DNA of 64,000 nt from Streptomyces sp. 11x1. GTDB taxonomy: Bacteria; Actinomycetota; Actinomycetes; Streptomycetales; Streptomycetaceae. Numbering within the stretch: the first letter of the stretch is position 1; every line of letters starts with the position of its first letter. The DNA lies in NCBI RefSeq assembly GCF_032598905.1, contig NZ_CP122458.1:4296001-4360000 (forward strand), given 5' to 3'. The notes under the pieces were generated by a model, which was given only the letters and a program-made list of their open reading frames with translations, did not search any database and was not told the origin of the DNA. Positions 44,497 to 52,904 of this stretch are shown here, in pieces. The position numbers and the translations under genes were made by a program.

Positions 44497-46248
44497 TCAC
44501 GTCGTAGTCCGCCGCCGCCGCGCCCCCGGCCGCCGCTCGCTCGGCCGTGTCACCGGGTCCCCGGCCTCCACGGCGGCAGCCCGCCGCCGCATCCCGAAGT
44601 CCGCCAGCGCCTCGGCCAGCTTGTGCACGGACGGCTCCGGGGCCATCACGTCCACCCGCAGCCCGTGCTCCTCGGCGGTCTTGGCCGTGGCCGGACCGAT
44701 ACAGGCGATCACCGTGACGTTGTGCGGCTTCCCGGCGATGCCCACCAGGTTCCGCACGGTGGAGGACGAGGTGAAGAGAACGGCGTCGAAGCCGCCGCCC
44801 TTGATGGCCTCACGGGTCTCCGCCGGAGGCGGCGACGCGCGCACGGTCCGGTACGCCGTGACGTCGTCGACCTCCCACCCGAGCTCGATCAGCCCGGCGA
44901 CCAGCGTCTCCGTGGCGATGTCGGCCCGGGGCAGGAACACCCGGTCGATCGGGTCGAAGACCGGGTCGTACGGCGGCCAGTCCTCCAGCAGCCCGGCGGC
45001 GCTCTGCTCACCGCTCGGCACCAGGTCGGGCTTCACGCCGAACGCGATCAGCGCTTTGGCGGTCTGCTCGCCGACCGCCGCGACCTTGATCCCGGCGAAG
45101 GCACGGGCATCGAGCCCGTACTCCTCGAACTTCTCCCGCACCGCCTTGACGGCGTTGACCGAGGTGAACGCGATCCACTCGTAGCGGCCGGTGACGAGGC
45201 CCTTCACGGCCCGTTCCATCTGCTGCGGCGTACGCGGCGGTTCGACCGCGATCGTCGGCACCTCGTGCGGTACGGCCCCGTACGAGCGCAGTTGGTCGGA
45301 GAGCGAGGCGGCCTGCTCCTTCGTGCGCGGCACGAGGACCCGCCACCCGAAGAGCGGCTTGCTCTCGAACCACGACAGCTGGTCGCGCTGGGCCGCGGCG
45401 GAACGCTCACCGACCACGGCTATCACCGGCCGCCCTCCCTCCGGCGAGGGCAGCACCTTGGCCTGCTTCAGCGTCTGCGCGATTCCGCCGAGCGTCGCGG
45501 TCCAGGTCCGCTGCCGCGTCGTCGTACCCGCGACGGTCACGGTCATGGGCGTGTCCGGCTTCCGGCCGGCCGCGACCAGTTCACCCGCCGCCGCGGCCAC
45601 GGTCTCCAGCGTCGCCGAGACCACTACCGTCCCGTCGGACGCCCCGACCTCCGCCCAACAGCGGTCGGACGCCGTGCGCGCGTCGACGAACCGGACGTCC
45701 GCGCCCTGCGCGTCACGCAGCGGCACACCGGCGTACGCGGGCACGCCCACGGCCGCCGCCACGCCCGGGACCACCTCGAACGGCACGCCCGCGGCGGCGC
45801 ACGCCAGCATCTCATCGGTGGCGTACGTGTCGAGCCCGGGGTCCCCGGACACCGCACGCACGACCCGCTTGCCGCCCCGCGCGGCCTCCATGACAAGATG
45901 TGCCGCATCCCGCACAGCGGGTGCACCAACGGTTGTTGACGCGCCGTCAACAACCGTCAGCTGAGGCGTGCCTGTGCCCGAAAACGTATCCGCTGAAGTA
46001 GCCGCGGAAGAGGCAGAGGACGCCGCAGCCAGGGCCGGCGGCGGGCTCGAGTCGGTGTCCAGTAGGGCGACGCCGGCGCGGGCATGCGTACGCACCACGT
46101 CGAGCACATCGTGCTCGGCGATGAGAACGTCCGCGTTCGCCAGCGCTTCGACGGCGCGCAGTGTCAGCAGTCCCGGATCCCCGGGTCCGGCACCGAGGAA
46201 GGTGACGTGACCGTGGTCCGGACCGGCGGGAAGGGTGGTGGGGCTCAA
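44497..46248 (-). CDS. hemD: Uroporphyrinogen-III methyltransferase/synthase fusion
   Basis: 583 residues. The N-terminal part (12-285) is a SUMT-like methyltransferase domain with GAGPGDPGLLTLRA (20-32) and SGDPGLDTY. The C-terminal part (300-555) is uroporphyrinogen-III synthase, which closes hydroxymethylbilane with D-ring inversion; ITSVNAVK-like AFTSVNAVKAV and a TSSSTVRNLV segment are typical. A Ser/Ala/Thr-rich insert (63-110, bases 45919-46062) interrupts the SUMT domain. The start is TTG 46248, overlapping the hemC stop by 3 bases. Last gene of the rex operon. Confidence 0.94.
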   Translation of the reverse strand: MSPTTLPAGPDHGHVTFLGAGPGDPGLLTLRAVEALANADVLIAEHDVLDVVRTHARAGVALLDTDSSPPPALAAASSASSAATSADTFSGTGTPQLTVVDGASTTVGAPAVRDAAHLVMEAARGGKRVVRAVSGDPGLDTYATDEMLACAAAGVPFEVVPGVAAAVGVPAYAGVPLRDAQGADVRFVDARTASDRCWAEVGASDGTVVVSATLETVAAAAGELVAAGRKPDTPMTVTVAGTTTRQRTWTATLGGIAQTLKQAKVLPSPEGGRPVIAVVGERSAAAQRDQLSWFESKPLFGWRVLVPRTKEQAASLSDQLRSYGAVPHEVPTIAVEPPRTPQQMERAVKGLVTGRYEWIAFTSVNAVKAVREKFEEYGLDARAFAGIKVAAVGEQTAKALIAFGVKPDLVPSGEQSAAGLLEDWPPYDPVFDPIDRVFLPRADIATETLVAGLIELGWEVDDVTAYRTVRASPPPAETREAIKGGGFDAVLFTSSSTVRNLVGIAGKPHNVTVIACIGPATAKTAEEHGLRVDVMAPEPSVHKLAEALADFGMRRRAAAVEAGDPVTRPSERRPGARRRRTTT

Positions 46249-47204
46249 TGTGCTCGCTCCCCCATCAGACCGGCCGCGCCCTTAGCGAGCATCTCGGCGG
46301 CGAGTTCACGGCCGAGCGCCATTGCTTGGTCGTACGTCTCGGGCACGGGACCGGTGGTGGACAGCTGCACCAGCGTCGAGCCGTCGGTCGTGCCGACGAC
46401 GCCGCGCAGGCGCATCTCCTTGACAATCTGCCCGTCGGCCAGAAGGTCGGCGAACGCACCCACAGGTGCGCTGCAACCGGCCTCCAGGGCGGCGAGCAGG
46501 GACCGCTCGGCGGTCACGGCGGCCCGGGTGTGCGGGTCGTCGAGCCCATTGAGCGTGGCGATCAGCTCCGCATTCTCCGCGGTGCATTCGATCGCCAGTG
46601 CCCCCTGGCCGGGGGCGGGCAAAACAGTGTCGACCGAGAGGAAGTCGGTCACTTCATCGCTCCGTCCGATCCGGTTCAGTCCGGCGGCGGCCAGGACCAC
46701 TGCGTCCAGCTCACCCTTCCGTACGTATCCGATCCGCGTGTCGACGTTCCCGCGGATCGGCGCCGTCTCGATCGTGAGCCCGTGGCTGCGCGCGTACGCG
46801 TTCAGCTGGGACATGCGCCGGGGCGAACCGGTGCCGACGCGCGCGCCCTCGGGCAGCTGCTCGAAGGTCAGCCCGTCCCGGGCGACCAGGACGTCGCGGG
46901 CGTCCTCGCGCACCGGCACGGCGGCCAGCGCCAGGTCGTCCGGGTGCGTGGTGGGCAGGTCCTTCAGGGAGTGCACGGCGAAGTCGACCTCGCCGCGCAG
47001 CAGCGCCTCGCGCAGCGCGGTGACGAACACGCCCGTGCCGCCGATCTGCGCCAGCTGCTCCCGGGAGACGTCGCCGTACGTCGTGATCTCCACGAGTTCG
47101 ACGGGCCGCCCGGTCAGCCGGCGGACCGCCTCCGCCACCTGCCCGGACTGGGCCATGGCGAGTTTGCTCCGCCTGGTCCCCAGCCTCAGTGCCTGGTCAC
47201 TCAT
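46245..47204 (-). CDS. hemC: Hydroxymethylbilane synthase (porphobilinogen deaminase)
   Basis: 319 residues, full length. Polymerises four porphobilinogens to hydroxymethylbilane. The dipyrromethane cofactor is carried on Cys244 (LEAGCSAPVGAF); the catalytic Asp is in HSLKDLPTTHPDD (Asp82) and the substrate-binding arginines lie in GTGSPRRMSQL and RGNVDTRIGY. Starts ATG 47204, overlapping the hemA stop by 4 bases. Its own stop overlaps the hemD start, so the operon is tightly coupled. Confidence 0.97.
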   Translation of the reverse strand: MSDQALRLGTRRSKLAMAQSGQVAEAVRRLTGRPVELVEITTYGDVSREQLAQIGGTGVFVTALREALLRGEVDFAVHSLKDLPTTHPDDLALAAVPVREDARDVLVARDGLTFEQLPEGARVGTGSPRRMSQLNAYARSHGLTIETAPIRGNVDTRIGYVRKGELDAVVLAAAGLNRIGRSDEVTDFLSVDTVLPAPGQGALAIECTAENAELIATLNGLDDPHTRAAVTAERSLLAALEAGCSAPVGAFADLLADGQIVKEMRLRGVVGTTDGSTLVQLSTTGPVPETYDQAMALGRELAAEMLAKGAAGLMGERAH

Positions 47205-48961
47205 GATCGCCCTCGGTTCTCGGCGTCGTTCTTGGAACTGCTGCTGTCCTCGGCCCGGGACACGGCCGCGACCGTCTCCTGGTCCAGGTCGAACAGGGTG
47301 CGCAGCGCGTCCGCGTACCCGGCGCCGCCCGGCTCGGCCGCGAGCTGCTTGACCCGTACGGTCGGGGCGTGCAGCAGCTTGTCGACGACGCGCCGCACGG
47401 TCTGGGTGATCTCGCCGCGGTGCTTGTCGTCGAGGCCGGGCAGCCGGCCCTCCAGGCGGGCGATCTCACCGGCGACGACATCGGCGGCCATGGCGCGCAG
47501 CGCGACGACGGTGGGTGTGATGTGCGCGGCACGCTGAGCGGCGCCGAAGGCGGCCACCTCGTCCGAAACGATCCTCCGCACCATGTCGACGTCGGAGGCC
47601 ATCGGCGCGTCGGCGGAGACCTCGGCGAGCGACTCGATGTCGACCAGCCGTACGCCGGCCAGCCGGTGCGCGGCGGCGTCGATGTCCCGGGGCATCGCCA
47701 GGTCCAGCAGCGCGAGCACGGGCGCGGGCCGGGGCACGTCGACGACGGGCTCGGGCCGGCGCAGCTCGGTGATCCGCCCGGTGACGGCGACCGTCGCGAC
47801 GAGCGCGGCGATCAGCTCGGCCTCGGCGTCGAGCGTGCGCGCGGTCTCACGCTCCGGCGTGCGACGGCTCGCGCGTCGGTCCACGGTGGCGTTGTCGACC
47901 CAGGCCGCGTGCTGTTCCAGGGTGGCCGCGTCCATGCCGGCCACCGCGGCCTCCCCGAGCACGGAGAAGCCGCCGCCCTGCACGGCGGGCAGGTCGAGGG
48001 GGCAGTCGTCGTCGCTGCCGACGGAGGTCGGCGGCACCGCCGGCCGTACGTCGTCGGTGCGCGGCTCGGCCTCCGCGGGGAGCGTGCCCTCGGGCACCCG
48101 GCCCTCGACGGCGGCGGCGACCATCTCGGCGGTCAGGACCAGGCCCGTGGCGCCCGTACAGGAGATGGCGACGTCCGCACGTGTCAGCTCGTCCGGCACC
48201 GATTCCATCGGGACCGCGCGGGCCAGCACATCCGTCGCGCCCTGCTCCGCCGGGCGTTGTCCGTACTGCTCCTCCAGCAGCTGCGCGAGGCGCTCGGCCC
48301 GGTCGTACGTCCGGTTGGCGATCACGATCTCGCCGACGCCGGCCCGTGCGAGGGTCGCGGCGGCCAGCGAGGACATCGATCCGGCGCCGATCACGACGGC
48401 CCGCTTGCCCCGGGCCCAGCTCGCGACGTCCGTGCCGGCGGTGAACTGCTCCAGGCCGAAGGTCACCAGCGACTGTCCGGCCCGGTCGATCCCGGTCTCG
48501 GAGTGGGCCCGCTTGCCGACCCGCAGGCTCTGCTGGAACAGGTCGTTCAGCAGCCGCCCGGCGGTGTGCAGCTCCTGGGCGCGGGCCAGCGAGTCCTTGA
48601 TCTGCCCGAGGATCTGCCCCTCGCCGACGACCATGGAGTCGAGTCCGCAGGCCACGGAGAACAGGTGGTGGACGGCCCGGTCCTCGTAGTGCACATACAG
48701 ATAGGGAGTGATCTCGTCGAGACCCACCCCGCTGTGCTGGGCGAGCAGCGTGGACAGCTCGGCGACGCCCGCGTGGAACTTGTCCACGTCGGCGTACAGC
48801 TCGATGCGGTTGCAGGTGGCGAGGACGGAGGCCTCCGCGGCCGGCTCGGCGGCGACCGTGTCCTGAAGCAACTTGATCTGCGCGTCCAGGGACAGCGCGG
48901 CCCGCTCCAGCACGCTCACCGGAGCGCTGCGGTGACTCAGCCCGACGACCAGAAGACTCAT
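47201..48961 (-). CDS. hemA: Glutamyl-tRNA reductase
   Basis: 586 residues. Reduces glutamyl-tRNA to glutamate-1-semialdehyde with NADPH, the first committed step of the C5 tetrapyrrole route. The catalytic Cys is Cys50 in LATCNRIELY; GEGQILGQIK (113-122) and the NADPH motif VVIGAGSMS (189-197) are intact. A low-complexity insertion of about 120 residues (286-410, bases 47732-48106) sits before LALLDLAMPRDID, making it much longer than the usual ~420 residues, as I recall for other Streptomyces. ATG 48961 overlaps the rex stop by 4 bases. Confidence 0.96.
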   Translation of the reverse strand: MSLLVVGLSHRSAPVSVLERAALSLDAQIKLLQDTVAAEPAAEASVLATCNRIELYADVDKFHAGVAELSTLLAQHSGVGLDEITPYLYVHYEDRAVHHLFSVACGLDSMVVGEGQILGQIKDSLARAQELHTAGRLLNDLFQQSLRVGKRAHSETGIDRAGQSLVTFGLEQFTAGTDVASWARGKRAVVIGAGSMSSLAAATLARAGVGEIVIANRTYDRAERLAQLLEEQYGQRPAEQGATDVLARAVPMESVPDELTRADVAISCTGATGLVLTAEMVAAAVEGRVPEGTLPAEAEPRTDDVRPAVPPTSVGSDDDCPLDLPAVQGGGFSVLGEAAVAGMDAATLEQHAAWVDNATVDRRASRRTPERETARTLDAEAELIAALVATVAVTGRITELRRPEPVVDVPRPAPVLALLDLAMPRDIDAAAHRLAGVRLVDIESLAEVSADAPMASDVDMVRRIVSDEVAAFGAAQRAAHITPTVVALRAMAADVVAGEIARLEGRLPGLDDKHRGEITQTVRRVVDKLLHAPTVRVKQLAAEPGGAGYADALRTLFDLDQETVAAVSRAEDSSSSKNDAENRGRS

Positions 48962-49713
48962 GCCGGCATCACGGCGGGGACATCCCCGTCGGGCCCTTTC
49001 CCGGACTCCTTGGGAGCCATCGGTACGGCACCGGCCTCGGCGGCGGCCTCCTCGCCGGCCTTGCGCTGCTCGTGGAACGCGAGGATCTGCAGTTCGATCG
49101 AGAGGTCCACCTTGCGCACGTCGACACCGTCCGGCACGGACAGGACGGTGGGCGCGAAGTTCAGGATGGAGGTGACCCCGGCGGCGACCAGCCGGTCGCA
49201 CACCTGCTGGGCGGCACCGGCGGGGGTGGCGATCACCCCGATGGAGACGCCGTTGTCGTCGATGATCTTTTCCAGCTCGTCCGTGTGCTGGACCGGGATC
49301 CCCGCGACGGGCTTGCCCGCCATCGCCGGATCGGCGTCTATCAACGCCGCCACCCGGAACCCGCGCGAGGCGAACCCGCCGTAATTGGCGAGCGCGGCGC
49401 CGAGGTTACCGATACCGACGATCACGACCGGCCAGTCCTGGGTCAGCCCCAGCTCACGCGAGATCTGGTAGACGAGATACTCGACGTCGTAGCCCACGCC
49501 CCGCGTCCCGTACGAGCCCAGGTACGAGAAGTCCTTGCGCAGCTTGGCGGAGTTGACCCCCGCCGCGGCCGCCAGTTCCTCGGATGAAACGGTGGGTACC
49601 GAGCGCTCCGACAGCGCGGTCAGGGCACGGAGGTACAGCGGAAGCCTGGCGACGGTGGCCTCGGGAATCCCTCGGCTACGGGTCGCCGGTCGGTGAGTTC
49701 GGCCAGTTGCCAC
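48958..49713 (-). CDS. rex: Redox-sensing transcriptional repressor Rex
   Basis: 251 residues. Rex represses respiratory and heme genes and is released by NADH. The N-terminal winged helix has VSSEELAAAAGVNSAKLRKDFS. A Rossmann domain follows with VIVGIGNLGAALANY (GIGNLG at 100-105) and a C-terminal swapped helix (VDLSIELQILAFHEQRK). GTG 49713 lies behind CAGGAG; the open frame extends upstream but without Rex similarity. First gene of rex-hemA-hemC-hemD, all with overlapping starts and stops, so synthesis of tetrapyrroles is tied to the NADH/NAD+ ratio. Confidence 0.97.
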   Translation of the reverse strand: MATGRTHRPATRSRGIPEATVARLPLYLRALTALSERSVPTVSSEELAAAAGVNSAKLRKDFSYLGSYGTRGVGYDVEYLVYQISRELGLTQDWPVVIVGIGNLGAALANYGGFASRGFRVAALIDADPAMAGKPVAGIPVQHTDELEKIIDDNGVSIGVIATPAGAAQQVCDRLVAAGVTSILNFAPTVLSVPDGVDVRKVDLSIELQILAFHEQRKAGEEAAAEAGAVPMAPKESGKGPDGDVPAVMPA

Positions 49714-49790
49714 GGTGCTCCTGCGGGTAGAGCGGGGCTGCGGGCGGTCATGCGTCCCCAGACCGCCCCGTCGACAGCAGGCTATGTCTT

Positions 49791-49806
49791 TGTGAACGCG
49801 TGCACA
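49791..49806. promoter_or_regulatory. Rex operator (ROP) upstream of rex
   Basis: TGTGAACGCGTGCACA at 49791-49806, flanked by TT and AA, matches the Rex consensus TGTGAACGNNTTCACA with the right half one base off. It lies 78 bases upstream of the rex GTG in a 323-base spacer (49714-50036) that holds no other gene, and gives autorepression of the rex-hem operon. Confidence 0.88.
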
Positions 49807-50036
49807 AAGATGGTGTCCGATTTGCCCGGCCAACGTGACCGGGGTCACGCACACTCGACGCACGCGTATGGAACCGGCACACGCGTACCTTCGTTCCTCG
49901 GCTGACGCCTTGCACGACGGGGGCAAAACCGCACACTCTCCTCACGAATCCCGCCCCCGAGACCAACCAGCCCATCGATCCTAAGCGACTTTTGGGACCA
50001 CTTGGACTGGTCGGTCAGGTCACATCTCGGCCACCT

Positions 50037-50318
50037 CTACGAGAGGGCTTTGCGAAGGCGCTCCTCGTTCACACGCCAGAACGTGTGCTGCGCGCCGTCC
50101 ACGAGCACCACGGGGATCTGCTCCCAGTACTGCCGGTGCAGCTCCTCGTCCTCGGTGATGTCCTTCTTCTCCCAGGGAACGCCCAGCTCACCGCAGACCT
50201 TCCCGATCACCGCCTCCGCGTCGTCGCACAGATGGCACCCCGGCTTGCCGATCAGTGTGACGAGTCGCTCACCGGGATTCTTCGGCGTCCGCCGGAACAA
50301 GGCACTCATGCCGGCCAT
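50037..50318 (-). CDS. Glutaredoxin-like protein
   Basis: 93 residues, thioredoxin fold. The redox motif is CHLC (Cys28/Cys31) in LIGKPGCHLCDDAE. A cis-Pro occurs in EQIPVVLVDG. Likely a cytoplasmic thiol-disulfide reductase or electron carrier. I chose ATG 50318 because GGAG sits 5 bases upstream; ATG 50309 is also possible. It lies just upstream of rex on the same strand, but the Rex operator and a 323-base gap separate them. Confidence 0.88.
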   Translation of the reverse strand: MAGMSALFRRTPKNPGERLVTLIGKPGCHLCDDAEAVIGKVCGELGVPWEKKDITEDEELHRQYWEQIPVVLVDGAQHTFWRVNEERLRKALS

Positions 50319-50515
50319 TGTCGCTCCGCACGGGATGTCCACACCCCCTCCTCACCACCAGGCACACGACCTGCCTTTTTCCCCACCGGTTCCGCCGCTT
50401 TCCGCACGCGGACACACCGCCGGGACCCCTTCTTTAACGACACGGCCGCGGAGAGTTCACAGCCCGCAAACCTGTCGACTCCGGAAGTGCCGAACAGACT
50501 GGCTATGCTCACGAC

Positions 50516-51451
50516 ATGGCCGCTCTCGGATGGCTCACTCCCCGTAGGCGCTCCGCCACGGCGCGGAGCGTTTTGGCAGGCGAGGCCTCTGCGGAGGCAG
50601 CGCGCAAGTCCTCCCAGGAGTTGGAGGACATCTCCCCCGCGCCCGACGCCGTCCAGGAACCGGTGTTCCCGGTTCTCGGTGACGACAAGGCCGCCGCGTT
50701 CTTCGACCTCGACAACACCGTCATGCAGGGCGCCTCGCTCTTCCACTTCGGCCGGGGCCTGTACAAACGGAAGTTCTTCGAGACCCGCGACCTCGCCCGA
50801 TTCGCCTGGCAGCAGGCGTGGTTCAGGCTGGCCGGCTCCGAGGACCCCGAGCACATGCAGGACGCCCAGAACTCCGCGCTCTCCATCGTCCAGGGCCACC
50901 GTGTCGCCGAACTGACGATCATCGGCGAGGAGATCTACGACGAGTACATGGCGGAGCGCATCTGGCCCGGCACCCGCGCCCTGGCCCAGGCCCACCTCGA
51001 CGCCGGCCAGAAGGTCTGGCTCGTCACGGCCGCGCCCGTCGAGATCGCCCAGGTCATCGCCCGCCGACTGGGCCTGACCGGCGCGTTGGGCACGGTCGCC
51101 GAGTCCGTCGACGGCGTCTACACCGGCAAGCTGGTCGGCGAGCCGCTGCACGGCCCGGCCAAGGCCGAGGCCGTCCGCGCCCTCGCCGCCGCCGAGAGGC
51201 TGGACCTCTCGCGCTGCGCCGCGTACAGCGACTCCCACAACGACATCCCGATGCTGTCGCTCGTGGGTCACCCGTACGCCATCAACCCCGACAGCAAACT
51301 CCGCAAGCACGCCCGCGACATGGACTGGCGGCTGCGCGACTACCGCACCGCCCGCAAGGCCGCCAAGGTCGGCCTCCCCGCGGCGGCGGGCGTCGGCGCG
51401 GTGGCCGGCGGCACGGCGGCCGCGATCGCGCTGCACCGCCGCCGCCGCTGA
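50516..51451 (+). CDS. HAD-IB family phosphatase (SerB-like)
   Basis: 311 residues. HAD subfamily IB: AAFFDLDNTVM carries the nucleophile and acid Asp pair, WLVTAAPVEIAQVIA is motif II, and AAYSDSHNDIPMLSLVG is motif III/IV. An N-terminal 50-residue extension and a C-terminal Gly/Ala helix (AAGVGAVAGGTAAAIAL) followed by HRRRR suggest weak membrane association. Substrate is unknown; serine-phosphate and lysophosphatidate phosphatases share the subfamily. It is upstream of bldN and is closed by a 20-bp hairpin. Confidence 0.9.
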   Translation: MAALGWLTPRRRSATARSVLAGEASAEAARKSSQELEDISPAPDAVQEPVFPVLGDDKAAAFFDLDNTVMQGASLFHFGRGLYKRKFFETRDLARFAWQQAWFRLAGSEDPEHMQDAQNSALSIVQGHRVAELTIIGEEIYDEYMAERIWPGTRALAQAHLDAGQKVWLVTAAPVEIAQVIARRLGLTGALGTVAESVDGVYTGKLVGEPLHGPAKAEAVRALAAAERLDLSRCAAYSDSHNDIPMLSLVGHPYAINPDSKLRKHARDMDWRLRDYRTARKAAKVGLPAAAGVGAVAGGTAAAIALHRRRR

Positions 51452-51467
51452 ACGGCTGATCGTTCCT

Positions 51468-51510
51468 CGAACGCCGGAGGGGCTGGGTCTCCCAGCCCCT
51501 CCGGCGTTCG
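51468..51510 (+). terminator. Strong hairpin terminator before bldN
   Basis: 51468-51487 and 51491-51510 are perfect 20-base inverted repeats around the 3-base loop TCT, 17 bases past the HAD phosphatase stop. It isolates bldN transcription from upstream reading. Confidence 0.85.
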
Positions 51511-51843
51511 CGCGTCCGGACGCGTCCGCCCCCGTCACCGCAGCATTCGGGCCCTCATACCCCCACCGCGCCCCCCTCAGTCACACCGTCCGCACCCGAC
51601 CACAACACGCCCCGCACCCAGACGGAACACGAACTCAATCGATCAATAACCGATCACGCGGCGGTACTTGAACAGCCGTCAATCGGTAACAGAAGCGACG
51701 TAATCGACGATTTGAGCAACTGGGTGTAGCAGTGCCTGCACGAAGCGTTATTCTCCTCAAACGCAAACCGGTACCCCTCCGTCGCTACGACGGGTGAAAG
51801 GTTCCGCACTGCACGTGATGGAAGCTCTGCCTCTGGGAGTCCC
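51511..51843. promoter_or_regulatory. bldN upstream region
   Basis: 333 bases with no ORF of its own. It is notably A/T-richer than its surroundings from 51630 to 51770 (AACTCAATCGATCAATAACCG), as developmental promoters often are. bldN is a known BldD target in Streptomyces, but I could not identify a convincing BldD inverted repeat by eye. Confidence 0.45.
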
Positions 51844-52620
51844 GTGTACCCACACGTCGGGGTTGACGCCTCGGGCCTGGCTACGCTGCGCGCGACGGTC
51901 AACCAACTGTTGCGCGGCTTCGTCCCCACCGCGTACGCCGTCCCCGCCCTCGCCACCTCCGCCGCGCCCGTCGGCCCGTGCTACGCACTGGCCGAAGGCA
52001 GCGCGACGGTCGGCAGACGAGGCCGTTCGGGATCCACCGCCACGACCACCCGCCGTCCCGCCGCGGACAGCGACAGCGCCCGCATGATGGACCTCGTCGA
52101 ACGCGCCCAGTCCGGCGAGGCCGACGCCTTCGGCCGCCTGTACGACCAGTACAGCGACACGGTCTACCGCTACATCTACTACCGCGTCGGCGGCAAGGCG
52201 ACCGCCGAGGACCTCACCAGCGAGACGTTCCTGCGCGCCCTGCGCCGCATCGGCACGTTCACCTGGCAGGGCCGCGACTTCGGCGCCTGGCTGGTCACCA
52301 TTGCCCGCAACCTGGTGGCCGACCACTTCAAGTCCAGCCGCTTCCGGCTGGAGGTCACCACCGGCGAGATGCTCGACGCCAACGAGGTCGAGCGCTCCCC
52401 CGAGGACTCCGTCCTGGAGTCCCTCTCCAACGCCGCCCTGCTGGAAGCCGTACGCCGGCTCAACCCGCAGCAGCAGGAGTGCGTCACCCTCCGCTTCCTC
52501 CAGGGCCTCTCCGTCGCCGAGACCGCCCGGGTCATGGGCAAGAACGAGGGCGCGATCAAGACCCTCCAGTACCGCGCGGTCCGCACCCTCGCCCGCCTCC
52601 TCCCGGACGACGCCCGCTGA
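51844..52620 (+). CDS. bldN: ECF sigma factor BldN (pro-protein)
   Basis: 258 residues. Directs RNA polymerase to genes for aerial growth, including chaplin and rodlin genes. Region 2 is at about 95-160 (LYDQYSDTVYRYIYYRV, AEDLTSETFLRAL), region 4 at about 200-250 (LNPQQQECVTLRFLQGLSVAETARVMG). The N-terminal extension of about 85 residues with no sigma similarity matches the pro-sequence of S. coelicolor BldN, which is removed by proteolysis. GTG 51844 follows GGGAG at 4-base spacing. Its anti-sigma factor RsbN is encoded next. Confidence 0.95.
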   Translation: MYPHVGVDASGLATLRATVNQLLRGFVPTAYAVPALATSAAPVGPCYALAEGSATVGRRGRSGSTATTTRRPAADSDSARMMDLVERAQSGEADAFGRLYDQYSDTVYRYIYYRVGGKATAEDLTSETFLRALRRIGTFTWQGRDFGAWLVTIARNLVADHFKSSRFRLEVTTGEMLDANEVERSPEDSVLESLSNAALLEAVRRLNPQQQECVTLRFLQGLSVAETARVMGKNEGAIKTLQYRAVRTLARLLPDDAR

Positions 52621-52748
52621 GGCCCGCCCACCGGGACCACCACAGCTGAGCCGCCGGCTCGCCGAGCGCATCGATCACATACGCTCCGCCACGCCCAACT
52701 CACCCTGCGTCGAAGTCTGTTGACTTCCTCGTCCGATCATCCGCCGTC

Positions 52749-52777
52749 CGTAACCCAAGTGCCGCGCCGCTCGTTGT
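52749..52777 (+). promoter_or_regulatory. Probable BldN-dependent promoter of rsbN
   Basis: CGTAAC (52749-52754) and CGTTGT (52772-52777) are separated by 17 bases. They match the BldN promoter consensus (-35 CGTAAC, -10 CGTT) as I know it. They lie 128-155 bases ahead of the rsbN start, consistent with rsbN being transcribed by BldN in a feedback loop. Confidence 0.6.
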
Positions 52778-52904
52778 GCGGGATACAGGCTCCCTGTGGT
52801 CGCGCCTGGCCGACACCGATCACTCGATCGTGTAACGGTCGGGGACGTGCAACCCTCAGGACCCCCTGGGGAGTCGACCGTCATGACGAGAGGAGGTGCC
52901 GCCA

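Noticed and set aside
51511..51843. BldD binding box in the bldN promoter
   Set aside because: Expected from the literature, but no convincing inverted repeat was seen by eye.
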